DNA of 39,509 nt, from contig JAITPD010000023.1 in the NCBI GenBank assembly GCA_031289615.1, forward strand, positions 1-39,509, in the 5' to 3' direction. A program made the position numbers and the translations under genes. This DNA is from Lactobacillaceae bacterium. Its GTDB lineage: Bacteria; Bacillota; Bacilli; Lactobacillales; Lactobacillaceae. The notes under the pieces are model-generated. The model worked only from the letters and a program-made list of their open reading frames with translations. It was not told the origin of the DNA and ran no database searches. Below are positions 26,297 through 34,247 of this stretch, piece after piece (the stretch's first letter is position 1; the number at the start of each line of letters is the position of its first letter).

Positions 26297-27244
26297 TTAC
26301 TGAATTACGTTTAGCTTTCCACGGAAGTCAGCCAGAGTTTGGTAACCCTTTGCATTCATGATTTCTGCTAATTCTTTTTCTAAACGGGCAAAAATTTCTA
26401 CGCCTTCGATTGATAGAGCTGAACCAACTTCGACCAGGTCTGCACCACACAAAATGTGTTCATAGACATCACGGCCACTAGTTACGCCACCAGTTCCAAT
26501 AATTTGAATTGAAGGGTTGAGACGTTCACGGAGAGCGCGCACGTTGGCAAGAGCAGTGGCCTTAACCAAAGTTCCGCCAAGTCCACCAAAGCCACCTTTA
26601 GGCTTAATTACAACAGTATCAGTATTTTCGTCAATCACTAACCCATTTCCAATTGAATTAATTGTGTTGACAAAGGTTAATGGATATTGGTTTAAAATTT
26701 CTGCAATCTCGTCGAAGTGGGCCATGTCGAAATAGGGTGGTAGTTTCACTCCTAAAGGCTTTGTGAAGAACGAGAACACTTCTGCTAATAGTGCATCAGT
26801 TCCTGCAAAATCATAGGCCGTTTGGGGCTTACCGGGAACGTTTGGGCAAGAAAGGTTTAATTCAACCAGTCCAGTAAACTCTGAATCCTGAAGTTGATGA
26901 AGCATATCTAAGTTATCTTGCTTGGTCACACCAGCGATTGAGAAGAAGATTGGCTTGTCAGTCACATTTTGTTGGTCTAGAACATAGTCCAGATAATATT
27001 GAAAACCGTAATTTGGCAAACCTGATGAATTAATCGTGCCAAGGTCATCTTTTAAAACAGAGTAGCGGGGCAAAGGATTTCCTTCACGAGATGCTGGTGT
27101 CGCTGATTTCGTCACAACAGATCCAGTATATTCATTTGATAGAACGGCATTAATTTCATCAATACTTTGACACATGACTCCTGATGCATTCAGAAGTGCT
27201 TTATTGAAAGTAAATGAACCGAAATTGACAGAAAAGTTAGGCAT
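26297..27244 (-). CDS. pyrD: Dihydroorotate dehydrogenase, class 1A (fumarate-dependent)
   Basis: This 315-residue cytoplasmic flavoenzyme of pyrimidine synthesis has a class 1 active-site cysteine at Cys133 in NLSCPNVPGKPQTAYD. IGTGGVTSGRDVYEHILCGAD is the FMN phosphate-binding region. Length and sequence match the class 1A enzymes of lactic acid bacteria, which use fumarate and need no PyrK partner; indeed no pyrK is adjacent. It stands alone, apart from other pyr genes. Confidence 0.93.
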   Translation of the reverse strand: MPNFSVNFGSFTFNKALLNASGVMCQSIDEINAVLSNEYTGSVVTKSATPASREGNPLPRYSVLKDDLGTINSSGLPNYGFQYYLDYVLDQQNVTDKPIFFSIAGVTKQDNLDMLHQLQDSEFTGLVELNLSCPNVPGKPQTAYDFAGTDALLAEVFSFFTKPLGVKLPPYFDMAHFDEIAEILNQYPLTFVNTINSIGNGLVIDENTDTVVIKPKGGFGGLGGTLVKATALANVRALRERLNPSIQIIGTGGVTSGRDVYEHILCGADLVEVGSALSIEGVEIFARLEKELAEIMNAKGYQTLADFRGKLNVIQ

Positions 27245-27372
27245 GAGATTGATGTCCTTCTTGATAGATTTTGACTATCGTACCAAATGAAACGGCGGTA
27301 AGTCAACTACCTTTTTGTAAGGGAATTACGGGTAATTTAAGAAGATAAATATTCCTAGGCATAAATTTTAGG

Positions 27373-27378
27373 TATAAT
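27373..27378 (+). promoter_or_regulatory. TATAAT -10 element of the ABC exporter leader
   Basis: A perfect TATAAT places transcription start near 27385, immediately before the 80-nt segment shared with the large RNA. The -35 is weak. Confidence 0.55.
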
Positions 27379-27387
27379 TAAGGATAG

Positions 27388-27561
27388 TAAAAGCCGAATG
27401 GGACCGTGTCGCCACTTGCTATCATTATCGAAAGAACACCACGCAAGTGAAAAATGATCACAGTGTTTAGTAACAAACACTGTGATGTATTATTCAAGGA
27501 TAGAAAAATCCCCCTTATTCAAACGCAATATGGGGTACTCACAAACAGAGGAGTTCTGCTG
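27388..27561 (+). promoter_or_regulatory. Structured 5' leader of the ABC-2 exporter, with 80-nt inverted copy of the large RNA
   Basis: Bases 27388-27467 equal the reverse complement of 8371-8450 with about 8 mismatches in 80. The match begins at the presumed transcript start. Directly after it, ATCACAGTGTTT (27457-27468) pairs perfectly with 27475-27486 in a 12-bp hairpin with a 6-nt loop and no U-tract. An upstream stem GATAGTAA/TTGCTATC (around 27383-27425) is also possible. The ribosome binding site AGAGGAG is about 8 nt before the ATPase ATG at 27562. The rest of the stretch from 27245 holds only promoter-like AT-rich sequence. Confidence 0.7.
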
Positions 27562-28467
27562 ATGATTGAATTAAAGAATGTGACAAAACGATTTTCAGAT
27601 AAAATAGCTGTGCATGATTTGAATCTTACATTAGAACCAGGGCAGGTGATGGGATTAATCGGTCAAAACGGAGCAGGAAAAACAACGACCTTTCGCATGA
27701 TCCTAGATTTTATTGAGCCAACTGAGGGAACCATTACGTGGGACGGTCATCAAATTGGTCCACATGATAAGCAAAAGATTGGTTTTTTACCTGAAGAACG
27801 TGGCTTGTACCAGAAGTGGACAGTTGAAGAGCAAGTGTTATATTTTGCTGAACTTCATGGAATGAAACGTGCAGATGCTAGAACCGAGTTACAACGTTGG
27901 ATGAAGAGTCTTGATGTTGTCGGTAAGATGACGGATAAGGTGCAAAAGCTGTCAAAGGGAAACGCGCAAAAGATTCAACTGATTGCGACAACCATTTTTC
28001 AACCGGAATTTATGATTTTGGATGAACCATTTACCGGGATGGATCCGGTTAACACTGAACTAATGATGAATGAGATCAATCGACTAAAGAAGCAGGGCTC
28101 GATGATTGTTTTTAGTTCGCACAATATGGCTGGAGTTGAAAAGCTCTCTGATTCTCTGACGATGTTACGGCACGGTGAAGCCATTTTGCAAGGGAATACT
28201 GCACAAATTCGTGAATCATTTGGCCGGACTGAAATTTATCTAGAATCACCAATTTCAGATGCTGAATTATTAGCAATTCCTGGCGTTGAAACGATTCGGC
28301 AAGAGGGCATGGGACGCGAAATTCATTTGACAGATCCAGCTGCAGGCCAGTCAGTCTTTACGCTCGTTAGTTCAAGTGGATATGTACCAGTTTTTGCCCA
28401 ACAATCACCAACCTTGGACGAAATTTTCCGGCGTGAAGTTGCACAAGGAGGATTGACAAATGTTTAG
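27562..28467 (+). CDS. ABC transporter ATP-binding protein (NatA/YhaQ-like)
   Basis: This 301-residue ATPase has Walker A GQNGAGKT at 34-41, a signature motif LSKGNAQKIQ and Walker B FMILDEPFTGMD. It belongs to the ABC-2 exporter class; the C-terminal extension (residues about 215-301) is typical of NatA/YhaQ-type proteins. Start 27562 is supported by AGAGGAG; the frame is open upstream to 27454 but that part is leader. The permease gene overlaps its end by 8 bp. The substrate is unknown. Confidence 0.9.
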   Translation: MIELKNVTKRFSDKIAVHDLNLTLEPGQVMGLIGQNGAGKTTTFRMILDFIEPTEGTITWDGHQIGPHDKQKIGFLPEERGLYQKWTVEEQVLYFAELHGMKRADARTELQRWMKSLDVVGKMTDKVQKLSKGNAQKIQLIATTIFQPEFMILDEPFTGMDPVNTELMMNEINRLKKQGSMIVFSSHNMAGVEKLSDSLTMLRHGEAILQGNTAQIRESFGRTEIYLESPISDAELLAIPGVETIRQEGMGREIHLTDPAAGQSVFTLVSSSGYVPVFAQQSPTLDEIFRREVAQGGLTNV

Positions 28468-29701
28468 ACATCAATTATTTTTAGTCGCCCGACAGACATT
28501 TAAAACGCGTACAAAAACATTTGGATACTGGGCCCTCGTGTTATCGCCAATTATTATCGCAGTATTTGCGCTTGGAATTGGATTGGCATTTTCAGCAACA
28601 TCTGATAAATCAACACCGGTGATGGGGGTCAATGCTAGTTCTGAATTGGTCACCTACCTTAAAAAAGATCAATCTCTGAAAGTCAAAGTTAAAAAGATCA
28701 CCTCTGATAAAAAAGCTCTGCAACAGTTAAAGAATGATCAGATTGACAGTTATTTAACGACAGATAGTAAGGGATTTATTGTGCAAAATGCGTCAAAGGG
28801 AAATCCTGTTGATTCAGCTAGCTTGCAAAGTGCGTTGACGAAATATTCGATGCTGGTGCGTGCTGTAGAAATGAATCTAACTCCTGAGCAATTGACGCAC
28901 TTGATTACGCCACCCACGATTACAACGACCGTCATCAGTGATAAAGGAGTAAGTCAAGGCGGAGAAGCAGCTCAAACGGCAAAGTATATTCTTTCAACAG
29001 CGTTAGGAATCTTCATTTTTATCTTCTTAACTGCCTATATCGGAATGATTGCTAATGAAATCTCAAATGAAAAATCATCGCGCATTATGGAAATTCTTTT
29101 GGCGGCAACTAGTCCAGCAGTCCAGTTTTTTGGTAAGATCATTGGAATTGGTGCGTTGGCGATCATGCACATTTTCATTTATGGAATTGTGGGAGCGGTC
29201 ATTTATTTGATAGTACCTGATAATAAATTTATTAAAATGGGGAAAGCGATTTTCCATGGAGTCGACTTAAGCTTCGCAGTTCTCACAATTATCATGGTTT
29301 TGCTCGGAATTACCATGTTCATTATTTTGACAGCAATTATCGCCGCGTTGGTCAATGATCAAAGTCAGGTGCAACAAGCTGTGATGCCTGTCACATATTT
29401 GGCAATGCTTGGCTACATTCTAACGTTGGCTTCAGAAGCCTCAAGCACGCTCTTGATTAAAATCTTCTCGTTTGTACCATTCACATCACAGACATTGATG
29501 CCGGCGCGATTAGGGCTCCAATTGGCTCGCCCATATGAAGTTGTAATTGCGATAGCGTTGCAAATCATCACAGTTTGGTTCCTAGCCCAGTTTGGTTTGC
29601 GCGTTTATAAGAAAAATGTTTTGCAATATAACGATGGTAATTTGGCTAAAGCTGGAATTCTGAGTCTTAAAGGACTCTTTACAAAAGATAAAAAAATATG
29701 A
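28460..29701 (+). CDS. ABC-2 type permease (NatB/YhaP-like)
   Basis: This 413-residue permease has one N-terminal membrane helix, a large extracytoplasmic region (about 45-170) and five or six C-terminal helices. ISNEKSSRIMEILLAATSP is the hallmark of the NatB/YhaP group. It forms the exporter with the overlapping ATPase. In B. subtilis NatAB exports sodium and YhaQP is uncharacterised, so the role here is open. Its stop overlaps the SprT-like start (ATGA), so all three genes are co-translated. Confidence 0.88.
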   Translation: MFRHQLFLVARQTFKTRTKTFGYWALVLSPIIIAVFALGIGLAFSATSDKSTPVMGVNASSELVTYLKKDQSLKVKVKKITSDKKALQQLKNDQIDSYLTTDSKGFIVQNASKGNPVDSASLQSALTKYSMLVRAVEMNLTPEQLTHLITPPTITTTVISDKGVSQGGEAAQTAKYILSTALGIFIFIFLTAYIGMIANEISNEKSSRIMEILLAATSPAVQFFGKIIGIGALAIMHIFIYGIVGAVIYLIVPDNKFIKMGKAIFHGVDLSFAVLTIIMVLLGITMFIILTAIIAALVNDQSQVQQAVMPVTYLAMLGYILTLASEASSTLLIKIFSFVPFTSQTLMPARLGLQLARPYEVVIAIALQIITVWFLAQFGLRVYKKNVLQYNDGNLAKAGILSLKGLFTKDKKI

Positions 29702-30174
29702 CAAACGACGAACTACAAACTTTAGTGAATGAAATTTCAATCAACGACTTTAAGCGTCCATTTTTACACCATGCGACATTTAATCGGCGTTTAAAGACGA
29801 CAGGTGGACGTTATTTGTTGAAGACGCACAATCTAGAATTTAATCCACTGATGCTAGAAGAATTTGATTTAGCGACATTGATAGGCGTGATTAAGCATGA
29901 GTTAGTCCATTATCACAATCACTTGCAAGGAATTCCGTATCAACATCGGGATGCAGCATTTAAGTCTGAACTGGCCCGGATTAACGGATCACGATTTGCA
30001 CCAAAGACTTCTAAGGCGCAGAGCCAAACAAAGTTGCCAACTGAGTTTAAAAAATACGTTTGTCGTAATGGCCATGAAATTTTACGAAAACGTGCTATCA
30101 ACGTAAATCGGTACGTTTGTGGAATCTGCAAGGCCCGGTTACAGTTTGCGGGTTATGTGAAGGTTCAACCATAA
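29698..30174 (+). CDS. SprT-like zinc metalloprotease domain protein
   Basis: This 158-residue protein has the zinc-binding motif HELVHYH (His67, Glu68, His71) and a C-terminal zinc ribbon with CRNGH and CGIC cysteines. This is the bacterial SprT-like layout (YdcK/SprL group in Firmicutes). It overlaps the permease stop by 4 bp. The function in bacteria is not well defined; eukaryotic relatives (SPRTN) cleave DNA-protein crosslinks. Confidence 0.88.
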   Translation: MTNDELQTLVNEISINDFKRPFLHHATFNRRLKTTGGRYLLKTHNLEFNPLMLEEFDLATLIGVIKHELVHYHNHLQGIPYQHRDAAFKSELARINGSRFAPKTSKAQSQTKLPTEFKKYVCRNGHEILRKRAINVNRYVCGICKARLQFAGYVKVQP

Positions 30175-30238
30175 ACATTTAATTTCAGGCACGAGTGATG
30201 TATAATTAGAATTAATCTAGGAAAGGGGGTGATACGTT

Positions 30239-30283
30239 TTGGATAGATTTGCTAAATTTGCCAATCGTATCGCCCTTGTATAG
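30239..30283 (+). CDS. 14-residue leader peptide of the GNAT attenuator
   Basis: TTG at 30239 is preceded by AAAGGGGGTGAT (30222-30233), almost a perfect anti-16S complement, and encodes MDRFAKFANRIALV followed by TAG at 30281-30283. The stop codon lies in the loop of a 14-bp hairpin formed by the end of the uORF, so ribosome position could decide folding. A five-codon GTG-initiated frame inside the same site is a weaker alternative. Translation is inferred. Confidence 0.55.
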   Translation: MDRFAKFANRIALV

Positions 30284-30352
30284 GAACAAGGGCGATATGA
30301 TCTGGTAGGCGGAAACGCCACAGTGATGACCTTTCAGCAATGAGAGGGCTCG

Positions 30353-30390
30353 AAGGGATGGAAGGTGGCGAGCCTTGCATCCCTTTTCTT
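30353..30390 (+). terminator. Intrinsic terminator of the GNAT attenuator
   Basis: AAGGGATG pairs with CATCCCTT and is followed by TTCTTATT and further T-rich sequence. Its left arm lies inside a competing GGCTCG/CGAGCC helix. Confidence 0.8.
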
Positions 30391-30435
30391 ATTGATTTTT
30401 TTATTGCAAGCGTAAGAGGGGGCTTAGAGATAGAG

Positions 30436-31026
30436 ATGAACGAAAACATTATTAAAATTATGCCAGCAACAGTGGCAGATCAAAAAAGAATTTTGGAGCT
30501 CGAACAAACGATTTTAAGTGATATGGAATTGGCGGTTTATCAGGATTTAACGATCGAACAAGTTCAAACTGCAATGTTGCAGGCAGCTAAGCAGGATCCA
30601 AAAAGTCGGTATCATTTTTCACAGGCAATTGTCGCAAAAGATGCAAATAAAACAGTTGTGGGTGTTTTGTTTGGGTATCCGGCAGAACAAGAGGCCGGCT
30701 TAGATCTGACTTTTCAACGAATTTTAGCGGAGCGGTATGATTATCACGAATTATTTTTTCCGGATTCAGAGGTTTATGAAAACGAATGGTATTTGGATTC
30801 CATTTCAATTGATGAAAATGTACGTGGGCAAGGGGTTGGCTCGATGTTGTTAACAGCTATGAATCAGTTTGCTGCACAGGCAGAAGCACATGTGATTGGC
30901 TTGAATGTGGATGATGGAAATCCCAAAGCGCTCCAATTATATGAACGGATTGGCTTTAGTGAAGTAGGCCGCCTTAAAATTGGGCCACATCAATATGCGC
31001 ATTTGCAACGACAGATTAAGCCGTAA
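30436..31026 (+). CDS. GNAT-family N-acetyltransferase
   Basis: This 196-residue acetyltransferase contains the acetyl-CoA binding motif VRGQGVGSMLL near residues 130-140 and GLNVDDGNPKALQLYERIGF at the C-terminal side, both diagnostic of GNATs. The acceptor is unknown. The start at 30436 has AGAGGGGG about 13 nt upstream, longer than ideal. A structured leader with a uORF and terminator controls it, a layout seen for antibiotic-inducible resistance genes, but there is no sequence evidence of a specific drug. Confidence 0.85.
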   Translation: MNENIIKIMPATVADQKRILELEQTILSDMELAVYQDLTIEQVQTAMLQAAKQDPKSRYHFSQAIVAKDANKTVVGVLFGYPAEQEAGLDLTFQRILAERYDYHELFFPDSEVYENEWYLDSISIDENVRGQGVGSMLLTAMNQFAAQAEAHVIGLNVDDGNPKALQLYERIGFSEVGRLKIGPHQYAHLQRQIKP

Positions 31027-31116
31027 ATTAGTTAAGCTTATTTTCAGTTAGTCCAAAGTTTCTTTTATTCTTGAACAGGCATACTTAGGTTATTGAATGA
31101 AACGAGGGACATAAAG

Positions 31117-31557
31117 ATGACTAAAAAAAATCGAGTAAAGAAGATTAATCAAGCAAAGCGCATGAAAATTTTCATGGCTAGCTCAATTGCAACAATCGTT
31201 TTGAATTTTGGAACGCTGGATATTTTGTCGCAGCCAATTATTGTGCATGCCGATACTAATCCGACCGAAATCAGGAGCAATGTTAAAGAGCCTTTACTGC
31301 CAGTTGTACAAATGGCGGGAGCGTATCAAGATAATTCAGATGGAACTGCTGCTGAAGCCAAACAAATTAAAGTGCCAGGTTCTTTTCAAGCAGGTGATTT
31401 AGCGCAAATTTTGCTTAATGGATCTGCCTATGTTGGTGTGGTTCCGCAAGATACAGCTAATGGTTTTACGATGAAAATTTTCATCACAAGCAACGACATA
31501 ACTCAATTAGATGTAATTGTCGAAGGTGTCATTTATCCGAATTTATCAGTAAACTAA
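31117..31557 (+). CDS. Small secreted protein of unknown function
   Basis: This 146-residue protein is not recognised. It starts with a highly basic segment (MTKKNRVKKINQAKRMK), then a hydrophobic signal core and a likely cleavage after IIVHA (around residue 44), and ends in a compact beta-rich domain with VPGSFQAGDLAQILLNGS and VVPQDTANGFT. There is no LPxTG or lipobox, so it would be released. GAGGG precedes the ATG. It is between the GNAT gene and the TetR-regulated exporter and has no clear partner. Confidence 0.65.
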   Translation: MTKKNRVKKINQAKRMKIFMASSIATIVLNFGTLDILSQPIIVHADTNPTEIRSNVKEPLLPVVQMAGAYQDNSDGTAAEAKQIKVPGSFQAGDLAQILLNGSAYVGVVPQDTANGFTMKIFITSNDITQLDVIVEGVIYPNLSVN

Positions 31558-31601
31558 GCATTTAACAGTTATTGATAGACATGTAATTCCCAAAGTAGTA
31601 T

Positions 31602-31607
31602 TATAAT
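31602..31607 (+). promoter_or_regulatory. TATAAT -10 of the TetR-regulated exporter operon
   Basis: A perfect TATAAT lies 9 bp before the palindromic operator at 31617-31632, which would therefore cover the transcription start. No good -35 is seen. Confidence 0.6.
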
Positions 31608-31616
31608 TGTAAATAA

Positions 31617-31632
31617 GTGAGTACTTACTCAC
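31617..31632. promoter_or_regulatory. TetR-family operator GTGAGTACTTACTCAC
   Basis: This is a 16-bp perfect inverted repeat with 7-bp arms and a 2-bp centre, between the -10 and the ribosome binding site of an operon that ends with a TetR regulator gene. TGAGTA/TACTCA arms are common for TetR repressors of LAB exporters. Autorepression is inferred. Confidence 0.8.
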
Positions 31633-31659
31633 CTAATAAACGAAAAGGGAATGGTAGCG

Positions 31660-32379
31660 ATGAGTGATGTAATTACATTACAAAATGTTAATAAGTTTTA
31701 TGACAAACAAACAGTGTTAGACCAAGTTTCTTTAACGGTGAAACAGGGTGAAATTGTTGGGTTAATCGGGCCATCTGGTTCTGGTAAAACAACGCTAATT
31801 AAGATTGCGCTTGGAATGGAAATTTCTGACAGTGGCACGGCTGAAGTTTTTGAAACTAAGATGCCTAACCGCGAATTATTGGGACAATTAGGTTACATGG
31901 CGCAATCTGACGCACTTTATGAGCAATTGACCGCTAAAGAAAATTTGCGTTTTTATGCGGTGATGAAAGGGATTAACAAAAAAGAGATTCCGGCTGAAAT
32001 TGAGCGTGTGACGAAGGTTGTTGATCTATCGGACGACCTAAGCAAGTTTGTAGCTGGTTATTCAGGTGGAATGAAGCGCCGTCTATCACTTGCGATTTCA
32101 TTTCTTGGAAATCCACCGCTGATGATTTTAGACGAACCCACTGTTGGAATTGACCCAGCTTTGCGTCGTCAAATTTGGGCTGAATTAAAAGCCAGGCGTG
32201 ATGCAGGACAAACAATTTTAATTACAACGCACGTCATGGATGAAGCAGAGCTGGTCGATCGGGTGGCTCTATTGTTAGGTGGTAAATTGATTGCTAATGA
32301 TTCACCAAAAGCTTTGGAGGAGCAATATGGTGTGCCAACAATTGAAGAGGTCTTTTTGACGGCAGAGGGGGCAATCTAA
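31660..32379 (+). CDS. ABC transporter ATP-binding protein (multidrug-type exporter)
   Basis: This 239-residue ATPase has Walker A GPSGSGKT at 37-44, signature YSGGMKRRL, Walker B LMILDEPTVGID and an H-loop ITTHVMDEAE. Start 31660 is used because AAAAGGGA ends 9 nt upstream; the ATG at 31651 directly abuts that site. It is the first gene of a three-gene operon (ATPase, permease, TetR), a common drug or lipid exporter unit. The permease start overlaps its stop. Confidence 0.92.
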   Translation: MSDVITLQNVNKFYDKQTVLDQVSLTVKQGEIVGLIGPSGSGKTTLIKIALGMEISDSGTAEVFETKMPNRELLGQLGYMAQSDALYEQLTAKENLRFYAVMKGINKKEIPAEIERVTKVVDLSDDLSKFVAGYSGGMKRRLSLAISFLGNPPLMILDEPTVGIDPALRRQIWAELKARRDAGQTILITTHVMDEAELVDRVALLLGGKLIANDSPKALEEQYGVPTIEEVFLTAEGAI

Positions 32380-33470
32380 TGAGAATTATATCAATTGCAA
32401 TTCGAGTTTTAAAAGAATTATTCCGTGATAAGCGAACATTAGCGCTAGTATTTTTGGCTCCGTTGTTAGTCTTAACTTTGATGAAGGTTGTATTCAATTC
32501 GAGTTCAGAAGTCACAGTTCGTGTGGCAACCGTGAATGTCGAACAAACTATGAAACAAGCTCTTGATGACACAGATCATCTAAAAGTAAAAGCTTATCAA
32601 AGTGCTGATACTGCCAAAGATGCACTTAAAAAGCAAAAGTTAGATGCAGTCATTGATTACAATGGTAAAGATTATACAATTACGTATGCAAATTTGGATG
32701 CTTCAAAAACAGCCATGGTTAAGGGTGCATTTGCTGCAGCTCAAATTAAAACGAACATAGGTCAGATGTCTTCAGCACTGACAACGCTCCAAGCTAAGTT
32801 GGGCATTAAAGCTCCGACTCAAGTTCAGCCTAAAGTGCATAACGTCTACAACTACGGTAATAAAAACACATCTTATTTTGATAAGATCATGCCAATCTTA
32901 ATGGGCTTCTTTGTGTTCTTATTTGTCTTCTTAATCTCTGGAATGGCACTCTTGAAGGAACGGACAACGGGAACACTGGATCGACTGCTAGCAACGCCAG
33001 TTAAACGCTCAGACATTGTCTTTGGCTATGTTTTAAGTTACGGGCTACTGGCAATCGTGCAAACCTTAATTATTGTCACGTATACTATTTGGGTCTTGAA
33101 AGTGGAGCTGGTCGGTTCAGTTTTGTGGGTCATTGCGATTAACATTCTCTTGGCAATGGTCGCACTAGCATTTGGAATCCTGATGTCAACCTTTGCTAAG
33201 TCTGAATTCCAAATGATGCAGTTCATTCCAATTATTTTGGTTCCACAAATTTTCTTCTCCGGTCTAATTCCTCTTGATTCAATGGCGAATTGGCTAAAAG
33301 TAATTGCGGACGTTATGCCTCTGAAATACGTTGGAGAAGGCTTAACCAATGTAATTATGACCGGCGCAGGGTTCTCAACGATTTGGATTGACTTGCTAGT
33401 TTTGTTTGGGTTCTTTGTACTCTTAACGATTTTAAATATTGTTGGGTTAAAGCGTTATCGTAAAGTTTAG
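32379..33470 (+). CDS. ABC-2 type permease (YhgE/DrrB-like exporter)
   Basis: This 363-residue permease has one N-terminal helix, a large extracytoplasmic domain (about 40-165) and a C-terminal group of five or six helices. LKERTTGTLDRLLATPVKRSDIVFGY is the ABC-2 signature. It starts on the last base of the ATPase stop (TAATG) and ends at the open frame before TetR. The substrate is unknown; export of an antimicrobial or envelope compound is plausible. Confidence 0.9.
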   Translation: MRIISIAIRVLKELFRDKRTLALVFLAPLLVLTLMKVVFNSSSEVTVRVATVNVEQTMKQALDDTDHLKVKAYQSADTAKDALKKQKLDAVIDYNGKDYTITYANLDASKTAMVKGAFAAAQIKTNIGQMSSALTTLQAKLGIKAPTQVQPKVHNVYNYGNKNTSYFDKIMPILMGFFVFLFVFLISGMALLKERTTGTLDRLLATPVKRSDIVFGYVLSYGLLAIVQTLIIVTYTIWVLKVELVGSVLWVIAINILLAMVALAFGILMSTFAKSEFQMMQFIPIILVPQIFFSGLIPLDSMANWLKVIADVMPLKYVGEGLTNVIMTGAGFSTIWIDLLVLFGFFVLLTILNIVGLKRYRKV

Positions 33471-33484
33471 TGAAGGGGAGCAAA

Positions 33485-34111
33485 ATGGCAGAAAAAATTT
33501 ATCATGATTTGGCTTCCTGGTTGACAGAAGAGCAAATGCCAAACGGGAAAAGAAAAGTACTCTTAGCTGCTGTGGAATTGTTTTCTAAACATGGCTTTGA
33601 TGGGGTTTCGACGGCCCAAATTGCTGAGTTATCGGGCATGAGTGAAGCAACTGTATTTAAGTATTTTAAAACTAAGCATAATTTATTGGACCAAATCTTG
33701 GATCCAGTGATTACAAATTTGATTCCAAATTATGCCAATGATTTTGTGAATAACCAATTGCCACAAGATGTATCCGATGATGATTTAATCAAAGCATTTG
33801 TTAAAAATCGTCTGACTTTTATCGTTGAAAACCAAGATATTTTGCAAATCCTAGTTAATGAGTTGTTAGTTAGTGATGAGTTTTTGCATAAACTACAAAC
33901 AATCATTATGCCATATTTTGAAAGTTTAACAGTAATTTTAGACCAATTAACGCATGATTCTGAGATTGCTGCAATTGATTTATTTCGCCTGTTGGTCGGT
34001 CAATTTGCATTTGAGCTATTTAGAATGACACGCTTTGACGTGCAAGAACAATATGATCTCGATGGCGTCTCAAAAATAATTTCCGACACGGTCATTAAAG
34101 CTCTTGCATAG
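33485..34111 (+). CDS. TetR/AcrR family transcriptional regulator
   Basis: This 208-residue repressor has a helix-turn-helix at about residues 41-61 (VSTAQIAELSGMSEATVFKYF) and a ligand-binding C-terminal domain. Start 33485 follows AAGGGGAG; a GTG five codons earlier overlaps the permease stop and is less likely. As the third gene of the exporter operon it probably binds the 31617-31632 palindrome and is released by an exporter substrate (inference). Confidence 0.92.
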   Translation: MAEKIYHDLASWLTEEQMPNGKRKVLLAAVELFSKHGFDGVSTAQIAELSGMSEATVFKYFKTKHNLLDQILDPVITNLIPNYANDFVNNQLPQDVSDDDLIKAFVKNRLTFIVENQDILQILVNELLVSDEFLHKLQTIIMPYFESLTVILDQLTHDSEIAAIDLFRLLVGQFAFELFRMTRFDVQEQYDLDGVSKIISDTVIKALA

Positions 34112-34133
34112 AATTATTTACGCATAAAAATCT

Positions 34134-34176
34134 AAAAATAGAACCTGTATTGTTTGGATGCGCGGGTTCTATTTTT
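34134..34176 (+). terminator. Intrinsic terminator after the TetR gene
   Basis: AAAATAGAACC pairs with GGTTCTATTTT and runs into T residues. Confidence 0.85.
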
Positions 34177-34247
34177 TAAGGCGTAATATGCAGTGAATAT
34201 GGTATCATGATTTTAAAGAATTCTGAATAAAGAGGCGAGGGTGCGGT

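Larger units (their letters stand above)
30201..30400 (+). promoter_or_regulatory. uORF-containing transcription attenuator before the GNAT gene
   Basis: TATAAT at 30201-30206 starts a leader with several structures. A 14-bp hairpin pairs 30265-30278 with 30287-30300; its 8-nt loop holds the stop codon of a 14-codon uORF. A GGCG-GAAA-CGCC hairpin lies at 30308-30319. GGCTCG 30347-30352 pairs with CGAGCC 30369-30374, while the terminator stem AAGGGATG 30353-30360 pairs with CATCCCTT 30378-30385 and runs into TTCTT. The last two helices cross, so they are likely mutually exclusive antiterminator and terminator. No known riboswitch class was recognised. Confidence 0.7.

Noticed and set aside
27454-27561. 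Longer N-terminus for the ABC ATPase from 27454
   Set aside because: The frame runs through the leader hairpin; the AGAGGAG site and homology place the start at 27562.
30340-30435. Longer N-terminus for the GNAT protein from 30340
   Set aside because: It would translate the terminator stem; protein similarity begins after 30436.
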